DNA from: Streptomyces roseofulvus
Lineage (GTDB): Bacteria; Actinomycetota; Actinomycetes; Streptomycetales; Streptomycetaceae
Direction: 5' to 3'
NCBI RefSeq assembly: GCF_039534915.1
Contig: NZ_BAAAWE010000001.1
Span: 6,696,001-6,760,000 of the forward strand
DNA length: 64,000 nt
Part shown: positions 1 through 8,861 of the stretch, in pieces
Layout: every line of letters begins with the position of its first letter
How positions within the stretch are numbered: the stretch's first letter is position 1
The notes under the pieces: generated by a model
What the model was told of the DNA's origin: nothing
Seen by the model: the letters and a program-made list of their open reading frames with translations, nothing else
The model's database searches: none
Program-made: the position numbers and the translations under genes

Positions 1-954
1 CTGGTGTCCGCGCTGGAGTCGGACGACCTGGGCGCGGTCGACATGGCCGTCGCCGCCGGCCGGCAGGCCATGGCCCGCAGCGCCGTCGCGGCCGACGACA
101 TCGCTCTGGTCCTGCACGCGAGCATGTACCACCAGGGCGAGGACTTCTGGACCCCCGCCTCCTACGTGCAGCGGCACACCGTCGCGGGCACGGCACCCGC
201 CATCCACATCGACCACGCCTCCAACAGCGGCATGGCCGCCCTGGAACTGGGCGCCTCCTGGCTGAACGGCCGCGACGGCGCCGCCGCGGCCCTCCTCACC
301 ACGGGCGACCGCTACGCCCCGCCCGGCTTCGACCGCTGGCACAGCGACAGCGGCCAGGTCTTCGCCGACGGAGCGACCGCGCTCGTCCTCAACCGCGGCG
401 CCGGCTTCGCCCGGCTCGTGGCCAGCAACTCCACCTCCGACCCGGAGCTGGAGGACGCCTACCGCGACGTCGACCGCGGCTTCACGCCGGTGCCCCACGC
501 CGACGGCAAGCCCCTGGACCTGCGGGGCCGCAAGCGCCGCTACATGAAGCGGGTCGGCCACGACTTCGTCGTCGAACGGCTCGTGAAGGGCCTCTTGGCC
601 AACACGGAGCGGACCTTCGCCGAGGCCGACACCTCCATGGACCAGATCGCCCGGGTCGTCGTCCCCAACGTCGGCCGGGAGCTGCTCGAATGGGAGTTCC
701 TCGCCCCGTACAAGATCGACGTGAACCGCACGGTGTGGGACTGGGGCCGGCACACCTGCCACATCGGCGGCGGCGACCAGTTCGCGGGGCTGACGTACCT
801 CCTGGAGTCGGGGCAGCTCCGCCGCGGCGACCAGGTGCTCGTCGTCGGCGTCGGCGTCGGCTTCAGCTGGACCACCGCGGTGGTCACGGTGGACGAGGTC
901 CCCGACTGGTCCGGTCCGGACGCCGGGACCCTCCGGGTGCTCGACGCGGCCTGA
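1..954 (+). CDS. Ketoacyl-synthase-III-like protein (5' partial)
   Basis: Thiolase-fold KAS III/FabH-like protein whose beginning lies before the window. Compared with its neighbour at 1063 about 40 N-terminal residues are missing. The fold is recognisable from the GDGA-like FADGATALVL segment, the GDQFAGL segment and the glycine-rich GVGVGFSWTTAVV end. FabH enzymes use Cys-His-Asn. Here the Cys position in the nucleophile loop reads SNSG, so Asn or Ser replaces Cys. The His loop reads VVPNVGREL and the Asn loop reads GRHTCHIGGGDQ, so neither canonical residue is in place. Classical decarboxylating condensation therefore seems unlikely; acyl transfer or a structural role is an inference. It is the first visible gene of a co-directional biosynthetic run. 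Confidence 0.8.
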   Translation: MVSALESDDLGAVDMAVAAGRQAMARSAVAADDIALVLHASMYHQGEDFWTPASYVQRHTVAGTAPAIHIDHASNSGMAALELGASWLNGRDGAAAALLTTGDRYAPPGFDRWHSDSGQVFADGATALVLNRGAGFARLVASNSTSDPELEDAYRDVDRGFTPVPHADGKPLDLRGRKRRYMKRVGHDFVVERLVKGLLANTERTFAEADTSMDQIARVVVPNVGRELLEWEFLAPYKIDVNRTVWDWGRHTCHIGGGDQFAGLTYLLESGQLRRGDQVLVVGVGVGFSWTTAVVTVDEVPDWSGPDAGTLRVLDAA

Positions 955-1062
955 TCCGCCGGCCCGCGCGGGGCGGGCGCGGGACGCGGCGTCGCCGCCC
1001 GCCCCGCGCCCGCACCCCCGCACCCACCACCACGGCACGGAACAAGCATCGGAGGGGAAGAC

Positions 1063-2112
1063 ATGCGCTGGTCAGGGATGTACATCGACGCGGTGTCCGC
1101 CGTGCTCGGCGAACCGGTCGACAGCGCGCGGGCCGTCGCCGAAGGGCGCTTCAGCGCCGAGGAGGCCGCCCGCACCCGGCAGCGGGCGGCCCGCGTCAGC
1201 GACCGCCCCGCCCCCGACCTGGCGATCGACGCGGCCCGGCTGGCGCTCGACCGGGCGGGCCGGGACCCCCGGGACATCGGCCTGCTCATCCACGCCGGAT
1301 GCTTCCACCAGGGCATCAGCTTCGCCAACACCGCCGCCTACGTCCAGCGGGGGGCGCTCGGCCACGGCGAGGCCATGGCCTTCGAGCTGCGCCAGATGTC
1401 CAACGGCGGCATGGCCGCGCTCGAACTGGCCGCGGCGCACCTGAGCGCCGTGCCCGAGGTCACCGCGGCGCTGCTCACCACCGCGGACCGGTTCGCCGAA
1501 CCGCGCTTCCCCCGGTGGACGGCGGACCGGGGACTGGTCTTCGGCGACGGGGGCACCGCCGCGGTGCTCTCGCGGACCCCCGGCCGGCTGCGGCTCGTGG
1601 CCACCGCGACCCACTCCGAGCCGTCCCTCGAGGGCCTGCACCGGGGCGACGACCTCCACCACCCGCCCGCCGATCCGGCGGCACCGCTCGACCTGGTGGC
1701 GCGCAAGCGGGTCTTCCTGGAGGGCACGCCGCTCGCCGAGACCATCGCCCGCAACGAGGCGGGCATGCTCACGGCCGTCAAGCGCTGCACCGAGGACGCC
1801 GGGTGCGACGTCGCCGACATGGCGGCCGTCGTGGTGCCGTTCTTCGGGGCCGACCTGTCGCACAAGCAGTGCATCGGCCCGCTCGGCGTCCCCGAGGAGC
1901 GCACGCTCCTGGAGTACGGGCTCGGGGTGGGGCACCTCGGCCCCGGCGACCAGTTCGCGGGCCTCAGCCACCTCCTGGAGACCGGCCGGATCGACACGGG
2001 CGACCGGGTCCTCCTGGTGGGCGTGGGCGCCGGGTTCGTCTGGACCTGCGCGGTCGTCGAGGTGACCGGAGGCGCGGGCGCCGGAGCGGACGCGGAGGCC
2101 GGCCGTGACTGA
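1063..2112 (+). CDS. Ketoacyl-synthase-III-like protein, second copy
   Basis: 349-residue KAS III-fold protein, paralogous to the gene before it; both share the CFHQG/MYHQG, GMAALEL and GDQFAGL segments. The start is ATG preceded by a GGAGGGG ribosome site. FabH-type landmarks are FGDGGTAAVL and the C-terminal GVGAGFVWTCAVVEV. The nucleophile loop reads MSNGGMAALE, so the catalytic Cys is replaced by Asn. The histidine loop reads VVPFFGADL, and the Asn274-equivalent loop reads GVGHLGPGDQ. The two proteins may form a heterodimer, as KAS III proteins are dimers (inference). Its end overlaps the next start by 8 bp, so they are probably translated together. Confidence 0.82.
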   Translation: MRWSGMYIDAVSAVLGEPVDSARAVAEGRFSAEEAARTRQRAARVSDRPAPDLAIDAARLALDRAGRDPRDIGLLIHAGCFHQGISFANTAAYVQRGALGHGEAMAFELRQMSNGGMAALELAAAHLSAVPEVTAALLTTADRFAEPRFPRWTADRGLVFGDGGTAAVLSRTPGRLRLVATATHSEPSLEGLHRGDDLHHPPADPAAPLDLVARKRVFLEGTPLAETIARNEAGMLTAVKRCTEDAGCDVADMAAVVVPFFGADLSHKQCIGPLGVPEERTLLEYGLGVGHLGPGDQFAGLSHLLETGRIDTGDRVLLVGVGAGFVWTCAVVEVTGGAGAGADAEAGRD

Positions 2113-2737
2113 CGACCACCGGCCGTTCCACGTCCTGCTCGGCCCGGACGGCGCCGGCAAGTCCACGGTCATCGCCGAGGTCGCCGCCCGGCTGCCCGAC
2201 TGGCGGATCCTCTCCACCGACCACGACCTCCTCGGCCCCGGGCACGACCTCGTCGGCGCGCTGCGCCGGCACGTCGTCGACGACGTCCTGCCGCACCTCG
2301 GCACCCGCTACTCCGCCGACTTCCTGGCCAGCCTCCTGCAGACCGCCGTGGTCCACCTCAGGGACGAACTGGCGCGGCACGACGGCGGACCGCTGCTCAT
2401 GGACTCCTACTACTACAAGATCCTCGCGAAATGCCGGCTGGCGGGGATACGGAACCACCCCATGTACGCCTGGTGGCGCTCCTTCCCGAAGCCCCGCGCG
2501 GTCGTCTTCCTCGACGTCTCGCCCGCGTCCGCCTGGCGGCGCTCGGGCGACGGCGCGCGGCTCAACCCGCTGGAGTACTCCGGCGATCGCCCCGATTGGC
2601 TGGGCTTCGAGAGCTACCAGACGAGTCTTCGCAAACTGATGCTGGAAGAGGTGCGGGACGTGCCCGTGACGATCATCGGGGAACAGCCGAGCGCGGCCAG
2701 GGCCGCCGACGCCGTGGTGGAGGTGATCGCACCGTGA
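2105..2737 (+). CDS. dTMP-kinase-like P-loop protein
   Basis: 210-residue P-loop NTPase starting at a GTG inside the end of the previous gene. The Walker A motif GPDGAGKST sits at residues 13-21, followed by a LID/acceptor-like helix region, an LLMDSYYYKIL segment at the usual position of the DR(Y/H) motif of thymidylate kinases, and a VVFLDVSPASAWRR segment like the L-D-x-P/xxxxxR segment of nucleoside monophosphate kinases. Length matches dTMP kinases (about 210). In a biosynthetic operon such a protein more likely phosphorylates a small-molecule intermediate than dTMP, but the substrate cannot be read from the sequence. Overlaps the GH3 gene by GTGA. Confidence 0.7.
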   Translation: MTDDHRPFHVLLGPDGAGKSTVIAEVAARLPDWRILSTDHDLLGPGHDLVGALRRHVVDDVLPHLGTRYSADFLASLLQTAVVHLRDELARHDGGPLLMDSYYYKILAKCRLAGIRNHPMYAWWRSFPKPRAVVFLDVSPASAWRRSGDGARLNPLEYSGDRPDWLGFESYQTSLRKLMLEEVRDVPVTIIGEQPSAARAADAVVEVIAP

Positions 2738-4452
2738 CCGCGCACGCCGGGCCCACCGGGTCCACCTCCGGGACGGGCGACGCGACCGGCTGGGCGGCCC
2801 CCGGGCACGCCGAGCGCTACCGCGAGCGGGTCTTCGCCGAACGCGCCCGGCTGGCCGCCGCCCTCGGCGACATGCGGGGACGGCAGCACGACGTCCTCAC
2901 CGACCTGCTCGACTTCAACTCCGGCACCGAGTTCGGCAAGCGGCACGACTTCGGCCGGATCCGCGACATCGACGACTTCCGCAAGGCCGTCCCCGTCCAG
3001 GACTACGCCGCGCACGCCCCGCTCATCGAGCGGATGGCGGCCGGCGAGCCGAACCTCCTCTCGGCCGACCAGCCGGTCGTCTACTTCACCAGCAGCGGAA
3101 GCACCGGCGCCCACAAGAAGATCCCGGTCACCCGGCGGTTCATGCGCACCACGTTCTTCCCCTTCTACTACGCGGCCTGGGCCCCGCTCGTCGAGAACCA
3201 CCCCGACGTCGCGCAGCGGCCCGACGCCGTCCTCAACCTCAAGCACGACCCGCTGGCCACCCCGCCCACCACGTCCGGCGGCCGGCCCCACGTCGGCGCC
3301 AGCCAGGTGGACTTCGGCGCGAAGTTCGGCGAGCCGCTCTCGGCCGAGCTGGGCACCGCCGCGCCCTGGGGCACCCTTCCCGTGGACGTCGCCCCCGACG
3401 ACCACCTGGAGAAGGCCTACCTGCGGCTGCGGCTCGCCGTCCAGAGCGACGTGCGCTGTCTCATCGGCATCAACCCGGCGATGATCGCGGCCGTGCCGTA
3501 CCAGCTCGGCCTGTGGGGGGAGCGGATCGTCAAGGAGGTCCGCGACGGGACGCTGGGCGGCGTGCCGCACGGCGACCCGGATCCGGCGCGGGCCGCCGAA
3601 CTGGAGCGCCTGGCAGCCTACTTCGACACCCTGTCCCCGGCCCAGGTGTGGCCGAGGATCCGGGCCCTGTTCGGCTGGACGACCGGCGTCGCCTCCCTCT
3701 ACCTGCCGACCCTGCGCCACCGCTTCGGCGCCGGGGTGGCGGCCCTGCCGGCCCCGGTGGCGGCGTCCGAGGGGCCGGTCGGGGTGCCGCTGGACCGGCA
3801 CGGATCGGCGGGCAGCCTGGTGGTCACCGCCTCCGCGTACGAGTTCGTGGACGCCGACGCCGACCTCACGCCCGACGTCGAGACGCTGCTGCCGCACGAG
3901 CTGGAGGCGGGACGCGAGTACCACGTGCTCTTCAGCCACGTCGGCGGCCTCTACCGGTACGCCGTGGGCGACGTCGTACGGGTCGTGGACATGCCCGGCG
4001 GCGTCCCCCGGGTCGCCTACGCGGGCCGGGCCAACCGGTCCGACGCGGCCGGGGAGCGGCTGCGCGAGTCCCAGGTCGTACGGGCCCTGCGCGACGCTCT
4101 GGACGCCACCGGCCTCGACCTCGTCAACGTCGCCTGCCGGACCGAGCGCACCTCCGGGGCGAGCGCACCGCACTACGTCTTCGCCGTCTCCCCGGCCACC
4201 CCCTGGCAGGACGCCGAGGCGGGCCGCTTCACGACCCTCCTGGACGAGGCCCTGACGCGGGAGTCCGCCGACTACGCCAGGGCCCGCACCGACCGCCGCC
4301 TGGCGGCCCCGGCGCTCCGCCTCCTCGACCGGGACGCCTTCCAGCGGGACTGGCACGCCGCGGTGGCCACCGGCATCCGCCCCACCCAGGTCAAGGACCG
4401 CCTGTTCCGCCAGGACACCACGCTCTGGCGCCGGCTGACGGGCACCGCCTGA
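2734..4452 (+). CDS. GH3-family acyl-adenylating amide synthetase
   Basis: 572-residue member of the GH3 (auxin-responsive promoter) superfamily. Known GH3 enzymes activate a carboxylic acid as acyl-adenylate and couple it to an amino acid amine. The ATP motif 1 is visible as YFTSSGSTGAHKKIP (about residues 110-124). The late GLYRYAVGDVVRV segment matches the GH3 GLYRY-GD motif, and a C-terminal TQVKDRLF carries the conserved lysine region. The start is a GTG overlapping the previous stop (GTGA); the longer open frame upstream lies inside the preceding gene and has no ribosome site. It could join an acyl unit from the KAS-III-like proteins to an amine made elsewhere in the cluster (inference). 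Confidence 0.85.
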   Translation: MTAHAGPTGSTSGTGDATGWAAPGHAERYRERVFAERARLAAALGDMRGRQHDVLTDLLDFNSGTEFGKRHDFGRIRDIDDFRKAVPVQDYAAHAPLIERMAAGEPNLLSADQPVVYFTSSGSTGAHKKIPVTRRFMRTTFFPFYYAAWAPLVENHPDVAQRPDAVLNLKHDPLATPPTTSGGRPHVGASQVDFGAKFGEPLSAELGTAAPWGTLPVDVAPDDHLEKAYLRLRLAVQSDVRCLIGINPAMIAAVPYQLGLWGERIVKEVRDGTLGGVPHGDPDPARAAELERLAAYFDTLSPAQVWPRIRALFGWTTGVASLYLPTLRHRFGAGVAALPAPVAASEGPVGVPLDRHGSAGSLVVTASAYEFVDADADLTPDVETLLPHELEAGREYHVLFSHVGGLYRYAVGDVVRVVDMPGGVPRVAYAGRANRSDAAGERLRESQVVRALRDALDATGLDLVNVACRTERTSGASAPHYVFAVSPATPWQDAEAGRFTTLLDEALTRESADYARARTDRRLAAPALRLLDRDAFQRDWHAAVATGIRPTQVKDRLFRQDTTLWRRLTGTA

Positions 4453-4533
4453 CGGCCGGGCCGCGAGCCGCCCCGGCGCACCGCACCGCCCCTCCCCGCA
4501 CCCGCCCGACACCCACGCCCAAGGAGAGCCCCG

Positions 4534-5391
4534 ATGACCGAACTGCTCAACCCGGTGGAGCGGACAGCCCTGCTCACCGCGGCGCTCCGGTCCGCCGAGA
4601 CCCGGCGGGAGGACCGGCTCTACGAGGACCCGTACGCCGCCCGCCTCTGCGGTGACGCCGGACCCGAGCTGCTCGCCGAGGTGCGGGCCGCGACGTTCCC
4701 GCCCGACCGGCCCCGCTCGCTGCCCAGCACCCCGGACTACAACGCCATCCGCACCCGCTTCTTCGACGACTTCCTGCACGGCGCCGCGCAGGACCCGGAG
4801 ATGACGCAGATCGTCCTCGCACCCTCCGGCATGGACTCCCGCGCCTACCGGATGGAATGGCCCGACCACATCCGCTACTTCGAGGTCGACCGGCCCGCCG
4901 TCCTGGAGTTCAAGGCCGACCGGCTCCGGGGCGTCGCCCCGCGCGTGGCACACCGCTCCGTGGCCGTCGACCTCACCGACGACGACTGGGAGAGCCGGCT
5001 CGTGGACAGCGGGTACGACCCCGCGCTGCCGTCCACCTGGCTGCTCGAAGGTCTGCTCTACTACATCCCGGAAGCCGACACGCACCGCATGCTGGAGCGC
5101 GTGGCCGCCGTCTCCGCGCCCGGCAGCCTCGTCGCGGCCGACCTGGTCAACGAGGCCGCGCTGACGCTGCCCCACATGCGCGGGCTGCTCGACGTCTTCG
5201 CCGGCTGGGGCTGCCCCTGGCTGTTCGGCAGCGACGAGCCCGAGGCGCTCTTCGACCGGTACGGATTCGACGTCACCGCCGTCCAGCCCGGCGAGCCCGG
5301 CGCGGACTTCGGGCGCTGGCCCGACCCGGTACCGCCGCGCGACGTCAAGGACGTGCGCCGGGTCTTCTTCGTCCACGGGCGGCGGCGTTGA
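4534..5391 (+). CDS. SAM-dependent methyltransferase, leucine-carboxyl-methyltransferase-like
   Basis: 285-residue class I methyltransferase of the LCMT/TIGR00027 group common in actinomycetes. The signs are the N-terminal ERTALLTAALRSAETRR helix, the DPYAARL segment, YFEVDRPAVLEFKADRL (the acidic residue that normally holds SAM ribose) and TWLLEGLLYYIPE. The usual strand-I glycine motif is degenerate (VLAPSGMDSRAYR), as in many members. ATG start with an AAGGAGAG ribosome site. Members O-methylate carboxylates or hydroxyls of polyketides and siderophore-like compounds; substrate unknown here. The 81-bp gap before it is the only real gap in the coupled run after position 1063. Confidence 0.8.
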   Translation: MTELLNPVERTALLTAALRSAETRREDRLYEDPYAARLCGDAGPELLAEVRAATFPPDRPRSLPSTPDYNAIRTRFFDDFLHGAAQDPEMTQIVLAPSGMDSRAYRMEWPDHIRYFEVDRPAVLEFKADRLRGVAPRVAHRSVAVDLTDDDWESRLVDSGYDPALPSTWLLEGLLYYIPEADTHRMLERVAAVSAPGSLVAADLVNEAALTLPHMRGLLDVFAGWGCPWLFGSDEPEALFDRYGFDVTAVQPGEPGADFGRWPDPVPPRDVKDVRRVFFVHGRRR

Positions 5392-6851
5392 CCGCTCCGG
5401 AGACCACCGCCGCTCCCGCGGTCGTCGCGGGCGGCAGCATCGCGGGACTCGCCACCGCCCTGGCCCTCGCCGAACGCGGCGTCCCGGTCCGGGTCCTGGA
5501 GCGGTCCGACCCGCCCCCGGAGGGCCCGCCGGCCAAGGCCGCCGACCTCTGGGAGCGCCCCACCACCCCGCAGAGCCTCCACTCGCACATCCTCACCTCG
5601 CTCGGGGTCCGCGTCCTGCGCGAGTCCGCCCCGCGGCTCCTGGAGAGCGCCCTGGCGGAAGGCGCGCGGCTCCTGGACCTGACGGAGGCCGCGCCCGCCG
5701 GGCCGCGCGAACCGGGCGACGACGACCTCGTGGCCCTCGCCGTACGCCGTACGTTCCTCGAACTGCTGCTGTACCGCGCGGTCCGCGACCTGCCGGGCGT
5801 CACCCTCGACCACGGGACGACGGTGCGCGGCCTGCTCCTCGATCCGTCCCGGTCCCGCGTCACGGGCGTCGTGACCGACCTCGGCGAGCGGCTGCCCGCG
5901 CGGTTCGTGGTGGACGCCACGGGCCGCCGGGCCTCCTCCCTCGCCTGGCTGACGGACGCTGGAATCCCCGTGGGCGAAGACCTCACCGCCCCCACCGAGC
6001 TGCGCGGCTTCACCCGCTTCTACCGGCTGGACGCGCCCGGCGACGCGCTGCCCGGGCCGCTGAACCGGGGCAACGCCGCCGGCGGCATCTGGGACCACTA
6101 CGCGGCCGTCGTCCACCTCGCCGACAACCGCACCTTCGCGATCGCCGTCGGGGCGCCGACGGCCGACCCGGCGACGAACCTCCTGCGCACCACCGCCGGG
6201 TTCACCGCCGCAGCCCGGCTGTCACCCCACGTGGCACGGTGGACGGACGAGCGGCTCGTGACGCCCCTGAGCGGCGTACGGGCCATCACCATGCCCCCGA
6301 ACGTCCTGCGCTCCACCGCCCGTCCCGGCCGGTGGCAGGTGGCCGGCCTGTTCCCCGTCGGGGACGCCGCCTGCGTCACCGACCCGCTGTACGGACGCGG
6401 CATGTCGCTCGCCCTCCAGCACGCCTTCGCGCTGGCGGAGCTGCTCCGGGCGCACCCGGAGCCCGGAGCGGAACAGAGCGAGCGGGCCGTACGGCTCGCC
6501 GAGGCCATCCACCGTCCCTGGTTCGAACAGGCCGCCCACGACAGCAGGGCGCGCGCCCGGCTGTGGCGGTCCCGCGTCGAGGGCGCTCCGCCCCCGCCGG
6601 TGCCGCCCGTCGTGCCCGGCCGCCCCGCCCTGGCCCGGATCGCGGGAGCCGCCGCCGGCGACCCCGCGGTGTGGCGGGGTCTGACCCGGGTCCTGATGGG
6701 CCTGAACACGCCCGCGGAGGTCTTCGACTCGGCCGCCTTCAGGGAGCGCGTGGGCCTCGCCGGCGCCGACGGCGCCGCCGTCCCGGCCGGGCTCCGGCCC
6801 CCGACCCGCGCGGACCTGCTGGCCGCCCTGAGCCCGGGGGAGCGTCACTGA
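5388..6851 (+). CDS. FAD-dependent oxidoreductase (PHBH/halogenase fold)
   Basis: 487-residue flavoprotein starting at a TTG that overlaps the previous stop (TTGA). N-terminal Rossmann strand AVVAGGSIAGLATALALAERG is the dinucleotide-binding motif in a variant GGSIAGL form. Mid-protein VDATGRRASSLAWL matches the DxATG element, and PVGDAACVTDPLYGRGMSLALQHA matches the GD motif that contacts FAD ribityl phosphate. No clear lysine motif (KxFxGW/S) of flavin halogenases was seen, so monooxygenase or dehydrogenase is likelier than halogenase. Probably oxidises the scaffold in the same pathway as its coupled neighbours. Confidence 0.82.
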   Translation: MTAPETTAAPAVVAGGSIAGLATALALAERGVPVRVLERSDPPPEGPPAKAADLWERPTTPQSLHSHILTSLGVRVLRESAPRLLESALAEGARLLDLTEAAPAGPREPGDDDLVALAVRRTFLELLLYRAVRDLPGVTLDHGTTVRGLLLDPSRSRVTGVVTDLGERLPARFVVDATGRRASSLAWLTDAGIPVGEDLTAPTELRGFTRFYRLDAPGDALPGPLNRGNAAGGIWDHYAAVVHLADNRTFAIAVGAPTADPATNLLRTTAGFTAAARLSPHVARWTDERLVTPLSGVRAITMPPNVLRSTARPGRWQVAGLFPVGDAACVTDPLYGRGMSLALQHAFALAELLRAHPEPGAEQSERAVRLAEAIHRPWFEQAAHDSRARARLWRSRVEGAPPPPVPPVVPGRPALARIAGAAAGDPAVWRGLTRVLMGLNTPAEVFDSAAFRERVGLAGADGAAVPAGLRPPTRADLLAALSPGERH

Positions 6852-8038
6852 TGACCGCCACCCGAACGACCGCCGTCCGGGCGGCCGGTGGACGACCCGC
6901 CGGGGAACGACCGGAAGCCGGCGCGCGCCGCAGGGTGCTGCTGGCCCCGGTCACGGTCACCCCGTCCAAGCCGCTGACGCCCAGTCACCTCAAGGGGCTG
7001 CTCTGGGCGGACGTGATGCACCGGGCCACGGAGCCGTCCGCCGACGTCACGTTCCGCTACAGCCCCACCACGTACCACCTCACCGAACAGACCCTGGGGT
7101 TCTGGGAGTTCCTCGACCGGACCGTGGGGGACGCCGACTACGCGAACCTGTCCGAGACGGACATCGGAGAGCTGTACGTCCGTCACCGCGCCGAGGACCG
7201 GACCGTCACCGCCGACGCCCTGCGCCCCTACCGGGAGGCCGCCGAGAGCGACGGGTTCGTCCACCCGGCCGGCGCACGCGTGCTGCGGCTGTGGGCCGGG
7301 CACTACGAGCGGCTCGGTCTGCGCGACCCCGGACTGCTCGCGCACCAGCCCCCGGAATTCGGCCTGGAGGAGATGATCGGGGACCTGCTCGCGGACGGGC
7401 TGGGCATCGACCAGCGGGACGTGGGCGGCCCGGTGTACCTCGACGCCACCCGGTACGGCCTGCCCCTGCGGCGGATCGTCACCGCCGACGGACGCCCCAA
7501 CTACCTCGCCTGCGCCCTGCGCGAGCTCCTGCCGCTCGCACCCCGCTACGACGAGGTCGTCGTCCTGTACGACCGGGAACTCGACCCCGACTACCGGCTC
7601 CTGGAGCGCGTACTGGCCCACAAGGGGCCCACCGTGCACCGGGTGCCCATCGGCCGGGTGCCCATCGACGGGACGATCACCTCCGCCCGGCACGGCGGCT
7701 GGCACGACCACACCGTGGACGCCCTGCTGGACTCCCTCGCCGACGCCGATCCGGCGGCGCTCCGGCTCGGCATGAGGCTGTACTTCATCGCCGTGCTCGG
7801 ACCGGGGCAGCAGGAGTCCTTCCGGCACGACCTGCTGCGCAAGAGCGTGGCCCGCGCCGAGCAGCTGCTGGACCGTGCCGGACGGGAGCCGGACGCGGAC
7901 CCCGACGCCCTGTCGGCACTGCTCCGGCGGCACCGGCGCGGACACGCCCACGTCGATCCCTACCGGCTCACCTCGTCCCTGCTGACCCGGCGCGGACCTG
8001 CCCCGGCCCGCTCCCTGCTCACCACGGTGTCGCCATGA
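6851..8038 (+). CDS. Short class I aminoacyl-tRNA-synthetase-like protein (arginyl type)
   Basis: 395-residue protein, one-base TGATG overlap with the previous gene. By eye it follows the order of arginyl-tRNA synthetase. A HIGH-like TPSHLKG (residues 43-49) is followed by a helix and a VTFRYS strand. Then come an EEMIGDLLADGLG segment, a GPVYLDATRYGLPLRRIV beta segment, a DGRPNYLACALREL segment (from residue 213) like the DG-x-x-Y-D-A block, an RYDEVVVLYD strand, and finally DGTITSARHGG (residues 273-283) where ArgRS carries its KMSK-equivalent loop. Only about 110 residues follow, against a larger anticodon-binding domain in real ArgRS (about 550-600 aa). It may activate an amino acid for amide or N-N bond formation without tRNA selection; this is inference. 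Confidence 0.6.
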   Translation: MTATRTTAVRAAGGRPAGERPEAGARRRVLLAPVTVTPSKPLTPSHLKGLLWADVMHRATEPSADVTFRYSPTTYHLTEQTLGFWEFLDRTVGDADYANLSETDIGELYVRHRAEDRTVTADALRPYREAAESDGFVHPAGARVLRLWAGHYERLGLRDPGLLAHQPPEFGLEEMIGDLLADGLGIDQRDVGGPVYLDATRYGLPLRRIVTADGRPNYLACALRELLPLAPRYDEVVVLYDRELDPDYRLLERVLAHKGPTVHRVPIGRVPIDGTITSARHGGWHDHTVDALLDSLADADPAALRLGMRLYFIAVLGPGQQESFRHDLLRKSVARAEQLLDRAGREPDADPDALSALLRRHRRGHAHVDPYRLTSSLLTRRGPAPARSLLTTVSP

Positions 8039-8859
8039 ACCTCAGCACCCTCCACTCCCTCCGCGCCCTGCGCGCGCACGGCGTGCCCGGAGCCCGGTCC
8101 GGGCACCCGCTCCCGACCCTGACCGGCGGCCTCGGCCCCGAACGGCTGCTCGCCGTCGCCGCCGGTCGGCTGCGCGACGCCCGGCCCGACCTGGCCGCGC
8201 GCTTCGACCTGACCACCCTCCACGGCCTCCTGGACGCCCGGGCCGCCCTGGCCGCCGAGGAGGATCCCGCCGGGGGCGTCCTGGCCGTCGTCGTCGTGGA
8301 CCGCTTCCGCCTCCCGGAATGGGTGGCCGAGACCTGCCGCTTCGCGCTGTCGCTGCCGGAGGAGCGCGCCGAGCCGTGGCGGCGGGCCTTCACCCGCACC
8401 CTCTTCCTCACCGGCCGGCCGGGCAACCTCACCGAGCGGTTCGCCTTCGACCACGTGGCCGAGGACGGCTCCGCCGCCTGGTGCGGACCCGCCCCCGGCG
8501 CGGCCACCACCGCCCTGCGCCGCATGCTCAAGACGTTCAGCGGCACCCGGGAGCTCTCCGCGTGGCCCCCCGTGACCGTCGAGGTGCCCGCCCCGGGCGG
8601 CACCGTCCGCCCGCCCGTCCACCGCGACCTGTACGTCGCCACGGCCCGGGTCACCGTCTCCGAACTGCTGGTGCAGGTGAACCACCTCGTCGTCGAGGCG
8701 GTCCTGGACGGGCTGATCGCCCCCGGGGACCGGCTGACCCTGCGCCCCGTCCCCCGGCTGACCGGGACGACCGTCCCGTACGCCGCCCTGCGCGTCGACA
8801 CCGACCCCCACGGCCCCCGTGGACTCCGTGCCTACGCCGGACTCACCGAAGAGAGCTGA
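8035..8859 (+). CDS. Protein of unknown function in biosynthetic operon
   Basis: 274-residue soluble protein starting with an ATGA overlap. I do not recognise the family with confidence. The N-terminus is helical and Ala/Arg-rich. The middle has strands LAVVVVDRFRLPEW and RFAFDHVAEDGSAAWCGP, followed by TTALRRMLKTFSGTRELSAWPP. The C-terminal half has alternating strands (TARVTVSELLVQVNHLVVEAVLDGL), which suggests a hot-dog-like or alpha+beta fold. No signal peptide or membrane helix. Its constant coupling to the synthetase-like gene before it suggests the two products act together, for example as enzyme and carrier or acceptor (inference). Confidence 0.6.
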   Translation: MNLSTLHSLRALRAHGVPGARSGHPLPTLTGGLGPERLLAVAAGRLRDARPDLAARFDLTTLHGLLDARAALAAEEDPAGGVLAVVVVDRFRLPEWVAETCRFALSLPEERAEPWRRAFTRTLFLTGRPGNLTERFAFDHVAEDGSAAWCGPAPGAATTALRRMLKTFSGTRELSAWPPVTVEVPAPGGTVRPPVHRDLYVATARVTVSELLVQVNHLVVEAVLDGLIAPGDRLTLRPVPRLTGTTVPYAALRVDTDPHGPRGLRAYAGLTEES

Positions 8860-8861
8860 CC

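Noticed and set aside
540..2304. Long open frames on the minus strand across the KAS-III genes
   Set aside because: They are GC-rich shadow frames with Arg/Pro-rich products and no ribosome site; the plus-strand genes have clear domains.
2614..5376. 920-codon minus-strand open frame
   Set aside because: Antisense to the GH3 and methyltransferase genes; composition is low-complexity Gly/Val/Arg without domains.
5388..6851. Flavin-dependent halogenase
   Set aside because: The fold fits, but I could not see the lysine motif region diagnostic of halogenases.
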